A stretch of 13,419 nt of DNA, from assembly GCA_955652855.1 (NCBI GenBank), contig CATPCN010000428.1:1-13419 (forward strand), written 5' to 3'. Below, piece after piece: positions 1 to 6,125 of this stretch (its first letter is position 1; every line of letters begins with the position of its first letter). Origin of the DNA: an uncultured Chthoniobacterales bacterium (GTDB taxonomy: Bacteria > Verrucomicrobiota > Verrucomicrobiae > Chthoniobacterales > UBA10450). A model generated the notes under the pieces. That model worked only from the letters and a program-made list of their open reading frames with translations, did no database searches and was not told where the DNA came from. The translations under genes were made by a program, and so were the position numbers.

Positions 1-2
1 TA

Positions 3-926
3 GGCGAAGCCGCGGCCGAAACCCGGGGGAGCTTCGAGACCATCGTGCAGGATGAAGATCGACTCGCGCGAGTGGCCGGCTTTTTGCAGGCGCGCAAGGA
101 TCAAACGCTGCGACAAGTGGCCGGATTTTTGCGCGGCGTCGAAAGTGCCTGTCGCGATTGCGTTGTTGAAGGCACAAAATTACTCGAGGAAAAACTCTCC
201 TTCTGGCGAACTTGGAAACTGGTGCTGCGTCGTGCGCGCTGGCAGGAAGATTTTCAGCGCGAAGTGGAAAACAAATTGCGGCAAACTGTGCAGCCGCAAA
301 TCGAGAATGCCGTGCAGTTGCTTGAAAACGACCTGCGCTCGCTCTGGCCGCAACTGCAGGACACGATCGAAATGCAATTCGCCTCCGAGCTGCGCACGCA
401 CTTCACCAAATCAACACCGGACTTTGCCCGCCAGCGCCGTGAGCTCCTGCAATCGATCCAGCTTACGCTCCACGAACGCGTTTCTGGGAAAGGCGTGGAA
501 GAACAATTGGCGAAAATGTTTCAGCAAACATCGACATGGTTGAGATTGCCGGTCGGCGTCGCTGCTGCGGGAGGAATCGTCGCCTTGGTCGCGGCGATGA
601 GCAGCGCCGCCGTCGCGGATGTCACCGGAGTCGTGGCCGCATCCGCTGCGGTGATTGGAGCCGTCGTCGCGCTCAGCCAGCGCAAGAGGATCCTGAACGC
701 GTATGAAAAGGAAATGGAGCGCAATCGTTCGGAGCTAATGCGGGCGATCGAGCAGCAGATGGAGCACGCGATCGATCTCTTCTATCGCGACGTCGTGCTC
801 GCTTTTGAACCGCTGGCCGCATTCTGTTTGGCCGAACGAAGACGCTTTGAACCGCTCCTAAAGCGCGTCGATGAATTGGAAAAATCGTTTGCCGATCTAA
901 CCAGTCGTCTCGGACAAGTCGCTTAA
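3..926 (+). CDS. Probable dynamin-like GTPase, C-terminal part (5' partial)
   Basis: The frame is open to the left window edge, so the GTG at 45 is probably internal and the GTPase domain lies outside. What is visible is almost entirely helical and charged, with a strongly hydrophobic Gly/Ala/Val-rich pair of segments at about residues 168-188 and 190-210 (counted from the codon at 45). These are separated by a short turn and followed by basic SQRKR and a second helical stretch ending in a coiled-coil-like tail (VDELEKSFADLTSRL). A helical stalk, a membrane hairpin and a returning helix is the architecture of bacterial dynamin-like proteins, which remodel or tether the inner membrane. No P-loop is present in this fragment, so the family call is inference from architecture. 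Another large membrane-associated coiled-coil protein is possible. It ends 10 bases before the convergent secreted-protein gene. Confidence 0.6.
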   Translation, partial: GEAAAETRGSFETIVQDEDRLARVAGFLQARKDQTLRQVAGFLRGVESACRDCVVEGTKLLEEKLSFWRTWKLVLRRARWQEDFQREVENKLRQTVQPQIENAVQLLENDLRSLWPQLQDTIEMQFASELRTHFTKSTPDFARQRRELLQSIQLTLHERVSGKGVEEQLAKMFQQTSTWLRLPVGVAAAGGIVALVAAMSSAAVADVTGVVAASAAVIGAVVALSQRKRILNAYEKEMERNRSELMRAIEQQMEHAIDLFYRDVVLAFEPLAAFCLAERRRFEPLLKRVDELEKSFADLTSRLGQVA

Positions 927-936
927 AAGCCGCGCC

Positions 937-1761
937 CTACTTTTTAGATTTTTCCGCGGTCTGCTTCGCCAAACGCTGCTCCGCATCGCGTCGCGCGATG
1001 ACAAAATTGTTATTGTCGCCGTAGTTACGCCACGGACCCTGCGCCACATCGCGAACTTCGACAAACTGCCAGTCGGTCACATCTGTCGGTTGAAGACCAA
1101 GATAATCGCGCACCGCCGGCGAAACATCGAGACCAGCGCCGCGGTTGAGATTTGGCTTCGGCCGCTCGGTTTGGAAAACGTACTGAAAATGATCGGTGCG
1201 AAACGGCCCGCAATCTTCCCATTGCGCATAGCAAGTTCGGTTGCCTTTGCGAATTGCAATCCAGCGGTGCTGGCAGACAGACCGACCGGGCTCCGTATAA
1301 TATTGTTTGAACCACGGAATCACGAGTGGCGCCTCGGGTTTGAATTGCCCGTGCGTAACGTCGTTGTAAGGCAAAGCACAATAAAATGGGTTTTGCTTGG
1401 GGACGAACGCGGCAGGAATGTAATTGTGTCGCGAGCTGGTGTCCGGCGTATCGAAGCCGCCGTAGCTGTGCGTCCAGTCCGCGTCCCAGGAGCTCTTGTA
1501 GTTCGGCACGGGATTATTCGGGCCAGCCTGCTCGCCAATCCAAAAAACCGTCGTTACGATGTTTGTTTTCCATTGATAGCGATTCGTGGTCACGTGCGAC
1601 GTCGTCGGCACAAAAACCTGCGGCTCGACTTTGAGCATCGCTTGTTCACGCAGCTTCATCGCGTACTTCGCAAAGTCCGCGCTGCTTTCGTAGGGTGACT
1701 GAGCCCGCGCGCAGATCGCGGCTGCCGAGAGCAAAGCAAAAAATACCAGAATTCTTCTCAT
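937..1761 (-). CDS. Secreted protein with possible RlpA-like double-psi beta-barrel
   Basis: A 274-residue protein with a clear Sec signal peptide: MRR, a hydrophobic core (ILVFFALLSAAAIC) and an Ala-Arg-Ala cleavage site before Gln21. There is no lipobox at that site. The mature part is rich in Trp, Tyr and Asn and has four cysteines (128, 163, 177, 184), which could form two disulfides in the periplasm. Residues about 164-235 (HRWIAIRKGN, then WEDCGPF, then GAGLDVSPAVRDYLGL, then WQFVEV) follow the order of a double-psi beta-barrel as in RlpA/expansin proteins, where a DxGPF turn is followed by a hydrophobic D-[LV]-S motif. The last 20 residues are Lys/Arg/Glu-rich. The fold call is mine from motif order. 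Function is unknown; cell-wall binding is possible. No Shine-Dalgarno precedes the ATG. It lies 118 bases downstream of nadB and may be read with it. Confidence 0.75.
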   Translation of the reverse strand: MRRILVFFALLSAAAICARAQSPYESSADFAKYAMKLREQAMLKVEPQVFVPTTSHVTTNRYQWKTNIVTTVFWIGEQAGPNNPVPNYKSSWDADWTHSYGGFDTPDTSSRHNYIPAAFVPKQNPFYCALPYNDVTHGQFKPEAPLVIPWFKQYYTEPGRSVCQHRWIAIRKGNRTCYAQWEDCGPFRTDHFQYVFQTERPKPNLNRGAGLDVSPAVRDYLGLQPTDVTDWQFVEVRDVAQGPWRNYGDNNNFVIARRDAEQRLAKQTAEKSKK

Positions 1762-1811
1762 CCCGCGAAACTGTCGGATTCCTTTGTATCCGAAAATGTT
1801 GCGTTAGGCAA

Positions 1812-1838
1812 GGCCATTCCCTCGGGGAGGGTCAGGCC
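1812..1838. other. Imperfect GC-rich hairpin between nadB and the secreted-protein gene
   Basis: The 118-base gap 1762-1879 contains a stem CCCTC (1819-1823) / GAGGG (1827-1831) with a GGG loop. It is closed by GGCC (1812-1815) and GGCC (1835-1838) across a small internal loop. A run of five T follows on the plus strand at 1842-1846, but not on the minus strand, in which the flanking genes are read. A nadB terminator or a 5' leader structure of the secreted-protein gene is possible. The poor T tract on the relevant strand argues against a classical terminator. Confidence 0.3.
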
Positions 1839-1879
1839 CGCTTTTTGCCCCCTTTAGAAAGCACTAACCGTTCCCAGCG

Positions 1880-3478
1880 TCAGTTCCTGGCCAACAGTGT
1901 GTCTCTTTGGAACTGCCCGTCGTCCAGTTTGGGATAATCGAGAGTGAAATGCAGCCCGCGACTCTCCTTGCGACTTAACGCTGAATCGACAATTAAGGCC
2001 GCCACCGTCGCTAGGTTCCTCAGTTCGAGCAAATCGACCGTGACCTTAAAATTCCAATAAAACTCATGGATCTCATGCTGAAGATTGCGCAGCCTCGCGC
2101 TCGCCCGTTGCAACCGCCGGTCGGTGCGAACAATTCCGACGTAATCCCACATCAGGCGCCGGATTTCATCCCAGTTGTGATAGATCACGACCAATTCATC
2201 CACGTTTTGCACGTCGCCCGATTGCCATTCTGGCAATGGGATTGCGCGCGCCGGATGCGAAGGCGGCTGCTCGCGCACGAGCGCGTCGCAGGCGCGATGC
2301 CCGACCACTAATCCCTCGAGCAACGAATTACTCGCCAGCCGATTCGCTCCGTGCAAGCCAGTGGAAGCAACCTCGCCGATCGCATAAAGACCCGGCAAGG
2401 ACGTCGCACCATTGACATCCGTTTTGATGCCGCCGCATTGATAATGCGCCGCCGGAACGACCGGGATCGGTTGCTTCGTCATGTCGATCCCAAAATGCAA
2501 ACAGGTCTCATAAATGTGCGGAAAACGTTCGCGCAAAAACTCTGGCGGCCGGTCCGTGATATCGAGAAAAACGCGCGGCGCTCCCGAACGCTTGATCTCG
2601 GAATCAATTGCACGGGCTACGATGTCGCGCGCCGCAAGCGACCCGCGCGGGTCGTAACGTTTCATGAAATCTTCGCCGCGGCTGTTGCGCAAAACTCCGC
2701 CTTCGCCGCGCACCGCTTCCGAAATCAAAAATGATTTCGCTTTCGGATGAAACAGACAGGTCGGATGAAATTGGATGAACTCCATGTTCGCGATGGTCGC
2801 GCCGACTCGCCATGCCATGGCCACCCCGTCGCCCGTTGCGATGTCCGGATTGGTTGTGTAGAGATAAACTTTGCCGCAACCGCCAGTCGCGAGAACGATC
2901 CGGTCCGAGCGAATCGTTTCCACCTCCCCGGTTTTTTCATCGAGCACGTAGGCACCGAGGCAACGATCTTCCGCGGCGAAACCGAGTTTGCCGGCGGTGA
3001 TTAAGTCCACCGCCATGTGATTTTCCAGAAGATCGACATGCGATTGTCGATCTAATTCGCGCAGCAGCGTCTCCTCAATTTCTTTTCCGGTCACGTCGTG
3101 CACGTGCAACACGCGCCGCTTGGAATGTCCGCCTTCTTTTCCGAGATCGAGTTCGCGATGACCGGAAACCTCACGTTCATCAAAATGCAAACCGAGCTCC
3201 ATTAACTCTCGAATCCGCGCCGGACCTTCGGTCACAACAGTTCGCACGACCGCTTCATCGCACAGCCCCGCGCCGGCCCCGAGCGTGTCGCGCACATGGA
3301 GCTCGAACGAATCTTCATCACTCGTCACACAAGCGACCCCGCCTTGCGCCCACGCTGTGTTTGAGTCCGCCCCTTTGCGTTTCGTGATGACGGCGACCGA
3401 TCCGTGTTTGGCCGCCTGCAGAGCAAAACTCAACCCCGCGATGCCGCTGCCGATCACGACGAAATCGTATTCCTTCAT
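1880..3478 (-). CDS. nadB: L-aspartate oxidase
   Basis: A flavoenzyme that oxidises L-aspartate to iminoaspartate, the first step of de novo NAD synthesis in the cytoplasm. NadA then makes quinolinate. The 532 residues match the usual NadB length. The N-terminus has the FAD dinucleotide motif VVIGSGIAGLSFAL (8-21), then the typical NTAWAQGGVA (40-49) and GKEGGHSKRRVLH (113-125). The capping and active-site region contains QFHPT (His238), AARDIVARAI (Arg284) and AAHYQCGG (His345). These correspond to H244, R290 and H351 of the E. coli enzyme with a constant offset of six. Glu115 matches the substrate-selecting E121. The C-terminal FAD motif GLYAIGEVASTGLHGANRLA starts at 363, followed by SNSLLEG. 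The ATG overlaps the panC stop (ATGA, 3475-3478), implying translational coupling. nadA and nadC are not in the window. Confidence 0.97.
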   Translation of the reverse strand: MKEYDFVVIGSGIAGLSFALQAAKHGSVAVITKRKGADSNTAWAQGGVACVTSDEDSFELHVRDTLGAGAGLCDEAVVRTVVTEGPARIRELMELGLHFDEREVSGHRELDLGKEGGHSKRRVLHVHDVTGKEIEETLLRELDRQSHVDLLENHMAVDLITAGKLGFAAEDRCLGAYVLDEKTGEVETIRSDRIVLATGGCGKVYLYTTNPDIATGDGVAMAWRVGATIANMEFIQFHPTCLFHPKAKSFLISEAVRGEGGVLRNSRGEDFMKRYDPRGSLAARDIVARAIDSEIKRSGAPRVFLDITDRPPEFLRERFPHIYETCLHFGIDMTKQPIPVVPAAHYQCGGIKTDVNGATSLPGLYAIGEVASTGLHGANRLASNSLLEGLVVGHRACDALVREQPPSHPARAIPLPEWQSGDVQNVDELVVIYHNWDEIRRLMWDYVGIVRTDRRLQRASARLRNLQHEIHEFYWNFKVTVDLLELRNLATVAALIVDSALSRKESRGLHFTLDYPKLDDGQFQRDTLLARN

Positions 3479-4314
3479 GGCAATCGGATGTTGTCGATCA
3501 ACCGAGTCTTGCCGAAGAAAATCGCCAGCGCGAGTAACGAATTTGGCCTAACGACTTCTACCGGTTGCAAGTTTTCCGCGTCGACAAGATCGACATAATC
3601 GATCTTCGCGAGTGAAGCCGTCTCAATCTTTTCGCGCACAAGATCGACAATTTTTTTTCCGGACGTTTCACCAGTGCGCGCACGCTCGGCCGCCGACAGC
3701 AACGCTTTGCGCAAAATCGGCGCCTGTGCGCGCTCTTCCTTGTTCAAATATTGATTCCGCGAGCTGCAGGCGAGCCCGTCTTCCTCGCGGACGATCGGCG
3801 CACCGACGATCTTGACGGAAAAATCAAGATCGCGCACCATGCGGCGAACGATCGCGAGTTGTTGAAAATCTTTTTCACCAAAGACCGCTGCCTGCGGCGT
3901 GAGAATGTGAAAAAGTTTTGCCACGATCGTGCAAACGCCACGGAAATGTCCCGGGCGCGATTTCCCGCAGAGCGTGTTCGACAACGAAGTTTCTTCCACA
4001 AACACCGAGCGATCGTCTGCATACATTTCCTGAGGCGTCGGCCGGAACAAAAGATCGACATTCGCGGCGCGGCAGGTTTCCTCGTCCGTTTTTTCCGGTC
4101 GCGGATATTTCTCGTAATCGGCGCCCGGCTCAAACTGAAGTGGATTCACGAAAATGCTCACGGCGACTTCGCCGTCCGGCCCCGCGTGTTCGCGCGCGAG
4201 CCGGATTAGCTCGAGATGGCCACGGTGCAGCGCGCCCATTGTCGGCACGAGCACTCGACGTTTTTCGTCCCGCTCATGTGATTTAGCTTCAGCGACAGTG
4301 GTGATAATTGTCAT
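3475..4314 (-). CDS. panC: Pantothenate synthetase (pantoate-beta-alanine ligase)
   Basis: Joins pantoate and beta-alanine with ATP, through pantoyl-adenylate, to make pantothenate, the precursor of CoA. At 279 residues it has the usual family length. Visible motifs are LVPTMGALHRGHL (22-34) with the nucleotidyltransferase HxGH-type pair His30/His33, SIFVNPLQF (53-61), the PGHFRGV loop (121-127), FGEKDFQQL (145-153), and SSRNQYLN (184-191), which carries the KMSKS-like signature. The start fits the family, whose first strand precedes VPTMG by about 20 residues. The stop codon overlaps the nadB start, so the two cofactor genes form a coupled pair. panB and panD are absent here, although beta-alanine also comes from aspartate (via PanD), the substrate of the neighbouring NadB. 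No strong Shine-Dalgarno precedes the ATG. The decamer AAGATCGACA occurs three times inside this gene. Confidence 0.97.
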   Translation of the reverse strand: MTIITTVAEAKSHERDEKRRVLVPTMGALHRGHLELIRLAREHAGPDGEVAVSIFVNPLQFEPGADYEKYPRPEKTDEETCRAANVDLLFRPTPQEMYADDRSVFVEETSLSNTLCGKSRPGHFRGVCTIVAKLFHILTPQAAVFGEKDFQQLAIVRRMVRDLDFSVKIVGAPIVREEDGLACSSRNQYLNKEERAQAPILRKALLSAAERARTGETSGKKIVDLVREKIETASLAKIDYVDLVDAENLQPVEVVRPNSLLALAIFFGKTRLIDNIRLP

Positions 4315-4352
4315 CGTCGAAGAGCACTCGATTTATTCGAAGAGAATATCGA

Positions 4353-4381
4353 GAGATTCCTCGACTTCGCTCGGAATGACA
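4353..4381. repeat. Intergenic repeat of the CATTCCGAGCGAAG type
   Basis: In the 80-base gap between the methyltransferase stop and the panC start, the minus strand reads TGTCATTCCGAGCGAAG and continues GTCGAGGAATCTC. I recognise this from memory as a widely scattered bacterial intergenic repeat; translated, it gives the familiar CHSERSRGIS string. The ends can pair (ATTC/GAAT) and the centre CGA/TCG closes a CTTCGC loop, so an imperfect hairpin is possible. Only one copy is in the window, so repetition in this genome is not shown here. Confidence 0.6.
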
Positions 4382-4394
4382 AATGGGTGCATCG

Positions 4395-5090
4395 TCACGC
4401 CGCCTCGATCCAAATCGCCTGCCGCGCGAAGGGAAAGTCGCGATGCTGAAAATTTTTCCAGCCCGCGCGCTCAGCCAACGCATCCAGTTCGTGGAATGAA
4501 AATGCCCGCGCCGCCGAAAGCCGTCCGTCAGTGCGCGTCATCGGTTCTCGAAAAATCGCGGCCGTTAAAAGATAAACGCCAACTGTAGCGAGCCATCTGC
4601 GTCGCAAATCGGACACCAGGACAAACTTTCGCGACAACTCGCGGCAGCGCTGCAAAACACGCACCGCATCGTCATCGCTGAAATGGTGCAGCGCGAGTGA
4701 GCACAGAACGAGATCGTACACTTCGCCCCCACGAAAATTGAGAATGTCCGCGAATTCAAAGTCGATCTCGGGATATTGAGCGCTGAGACCGCGCGCAATT
4801 TCCAACGTCGATGATTGCCGATCCACAGCGTGGACTGAAACCTCTGCGCCGACTTTGCGCGCATGCTCGACAATGAGCCGCGGAATGTCGCCAGAGCCGG
4901 TGGCAAGATCGACAATGCGCATGTTGTCGCCGCGCCGAATCCAGCGTCGCAAAAAATTCTCGACGAGCGCATAACTGCCGAACCAACGATTGAGCGCGCG
5001 CAAATTGCGCAGATCGGTTTCCAATTCGGTCGAGACCGGCTGTGGGCGGTCCATCAGTTCCGGCTCGGCCGGATCGAATTGCCGCTTCAT
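4395..5090 (-). CDS. Class I SAM-dependent methyltransferase
   Basis: A 231-residue cytoplasmic methyltransferase. The SAM-binding motif I is IVDLATGSGDIP (59-70). The acidic end of strand beta-2 is Asp90 in VHAVDRQ. Motif II is FADILNF (113-119), followed by YDLVLCSLALHHFSDDDAVR (125-144) in the position of the UbiE-like ALHHF motif. The C-terminal part VLVSDLRRRWLA (157-168) and REPMTRTDGRLSAARAFSFH (181-200) resembles, from memory, methyltransferases found beside type III polyketide synthases in other bacteria. No such partner is visible here, so the substrate is unknown; a lipid, quinone or small aromatic is possible. It sits 80 bases before panC and 79 bases after the cupin gene, both gaps being filled by repeat sequence. 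The ATG has no Shine-Dalgarno. Confidence 0.9.
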   Translation of the reverse strand: MKRQFDPAEPELMDRPQPVSTELETDLRNLRALNRWFGSYALVENFLRRWIRRGDNMRIVDLATGSGDIPRLIVEHARKVGAEVSVHAVDRQSSTLEIARGLSAQYPEIDFEFADILNFRGGEVYDLVLCSLALHHFSDDDAVRVLQRCRELSRKFVLVSDLRRRWLATVGVYLLTAAIFREPMTRTDGRLSAARAFSFHELDALAERAGWKNFQHRDFPFARQAIWIEAA

Positions 5091-5108
5091 TCAAAAAGAA
5101 TTGAATTA

Positions 5109-5194
5109 GGAAAACAGGAATGCAGGAAAGATTTTTATAAGGAAAATGGCCCCTGAAGAATTCTCGATCTTATTTCCTGTTTTCCTGCTTTCCT
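5109..5194. repeat. Inverted arrays of an 8-base CAGGAAA(N) unit
   Basis: The left arm 5109-5130 contains AGGAAAACAGGAATGCAGGA and the right arm 5173-5194 (to 5198 with the last partial unit) contains TTTCCTGTTTTCCTGCTTTC. Both have an 8-base period. The left arm reverse complement matches the right arm over 22 bases with three or four mismatches, leaving a spacer of 42 bases. The right arm lies inside the cupin coding sequence and provides its last codons. A stem in the transcript between cupin and methyltransferase genes is likely and could act as a partial terminator or mRNA stabiliser. Confidence 0.65.
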
Positions 5195-5940
5195 GCTTGA
5201 TTGAGAAACTTTTGCCACGATTCGGGCAGCGAAGCGGCCTCGATTTCGCTTGCGATGCGCCCTTCAAATTCCGCATGGAACGAGGTGCTCGTGCCGTAGA
5301 CCATAATCACGTCTTCGGAACCTTCCACGCGAATGGCGTGCGCGACGCCGGGCGGAACAACAATCCCGATATTGTTCGCGCTGCGATGATTGTCTCCATC
5401 GACAAAAAAACGCATCGTTCGCGGCGGCAATCCCTCACGAACATCGCGCAGAATCATTTCCGCAGCGCCTTGCACAAAAAACATTACGTCCCACTGCTCT
5501 TGATCGTAACGGCGCAGCGAATAATTTTGCGGTTCGTCAATGAAAACACGGCGCAACCAATTCGCTGGCGTTTCGTTCTCCGGCACGCTCGGTGGGTGCA
5601 CATGAAAACCTTTCGCAGTTTGCGCGAACATGCGCGCGGCGGACCATTGCTGCGGCCAGAAGCCGATTTGCGCGAGAGCCCCTTCATCGCGTCGCACAAA
5701 TTCACCGAACGAACCGCGATGACGTTGCGGGTGAATCTTGCGCGAAAAGATTTCGACGCCAGGAATCCAGGCTTCGCGCACATCCTTTTTGCCTCGGTCT
5801 GCCGTGGCGAGTTGGCCTGCGTCGATTCCCATTTCGGCGAGCTGCTGCGAAAAAGATTGCGCGCTATAATCACGCGCTATGAGCGAGTCGCGCGCTTTCT
5901 CGCTCAACCCTTGCCAAAATTTTTTGTCGTTCTTGCTCAT
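5170..5940 (-). CDS. RmlC-like cupin (dTDP-4-dehydrorhamnose 3,5-epimerase family)
   Basis: A 256-residue protein whose middle and C-terminal parts follow the RmlC pattern: GVEIFSRKI (61-69), HRGSFGEFVRR (74-84), AKGFHVHPP (109-117) at the place of the RGLHFQ motif with the catalytic His, WDVMFFVQGAAEMILRD (150-166) for the central cupin strands, VVPPGVAHAI (194-203), and YGTSTSFHAEFEGRI (215-229). It is longer than typical RmlC (about 180 residues). It has an extra N-terminal region of about 60 residues and an insertion around 122-148 (ETPANWLRRVFIDEPQNYSL). It may be a sugar epimerase for surface polysaccharide or a family member with another substrate; other rhamnose genes are absent. The tail AGKQENRK is encoded by the CAGGAAA repeat, so it probably lies outside the fold. 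It is first gene after the divergent gap, with a candidate promoter upstream. Confidence 0.78.
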   Translation of the reverse strand: MSKNDKKFWQGLSEKARDSLIARDYSAQSFSQQLAEMGIDAGQLATADRGKKDVREAWIPGVEIFSRKIHPQRHRGSFGEFVRRDEGALAQIGFWPQQWSAARMFAQTAKGFHVHPPSVPENETPANWLRRVFIDEPQNYSLRRYDQEQWDVMFFVQGAAEMILRDVREGLPPRTMRFFVDGDNHRSANNIGIVVPPGVAHAIRVEGSEDVIMVYGTSTSFHAEFEGRIASEIEAASLPESWQKFLNQAGKQENRK

Positions 5941-6047
5941 GTCGATCTAACGGCCGTTCTCCCTAACGAGAAATCAGCGCGCTTGCGAGGACGTTTTGCC
6001 CACGGAGTGTAAAGCATCAGGTGAACCGCGCGATGCATTTTCACTAC

Positions 6048-6077
6048 ATTATATTGATTGAAGCCCGACGCAGGCAA
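6048..6077 (-). promoter_or_regulatory. Candidate sigma-70-type promoter for the cupin-led run
   Basis: On the minus strand a perfect -10 hexamer TATAAT (6048-6053) is preceded, after an 18-base spacer, by TTGCCT (6072-6077), a four-of-six match to TTGACA. The distance to the cupin start leaves a leader of about 100 bases. The site lies in the 185-base divergent gap (5941-6125), where a promoter is expected. For the plus-strand gene at 6126 I found no convincing promoter in the same gap. The -35 half also forms AGGCA/TGCCT (6072-6076 and 6086-6090), a short inverted repeat that could bind a regulator. Confidence 0.4.
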
Positions 6078-6125
6078 ATTTACCCTGCCTTCCCCACTCC
6101 GCCGCGCGATCGGCGCTGATCCCGC

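Larger units (their letters stand above)
3029..4914. repeat. Cluster of the dispersed decamer AAGATCGACA
   Basis: Five exact copies fall in this 1.9-kb span: 3029-3038 (nadB), 3586-3595, 3640-3649 and 4051-4060 (panC), and 4905-4914 (methyltransferase). Four more lie outside: 7500-7509, 8011-8020 (on the minus strand), 12064-12073 and 12307-12316. Near matches with one change are at 55-64, 3045-3054 and 5940-5949, the last touching the cupin start codon. Eight of nine exact copies point the same way on the plus strand. In protein terms they encode VDL (five), SIL/SIF (three) or KID (one), so one codon habit does not explain them all. Confidence 0.6.

Noticed and set aside
45..47. GTG at 45 as the true start of the first gene
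   Set aside because: The frame stays open to the edge, and the remaining protein lacks the N-terminal domain expected for the architecture, so the gene is more likely truncated by the window.
1090..1698. A 202-codon plus-strand frame opposite the secreted-protein gene
   Set aside because: The minus-strand gene has a signal peptide, ordered motifs and a proper start. The opposite frame is Arg/Val-rich with no motif.
5146..6012. A 288-codon open frame on the plus strand, longer than the cupin gene it overlaps
   Set aside because: The minus-strand frame has clear RmlC/cupin motifs and a candidate promoter. The plus-strand product is Arg/His/Ala-rich with no recognisable motif, typical of a shadow frame in GC-rich codon-biased DNA.
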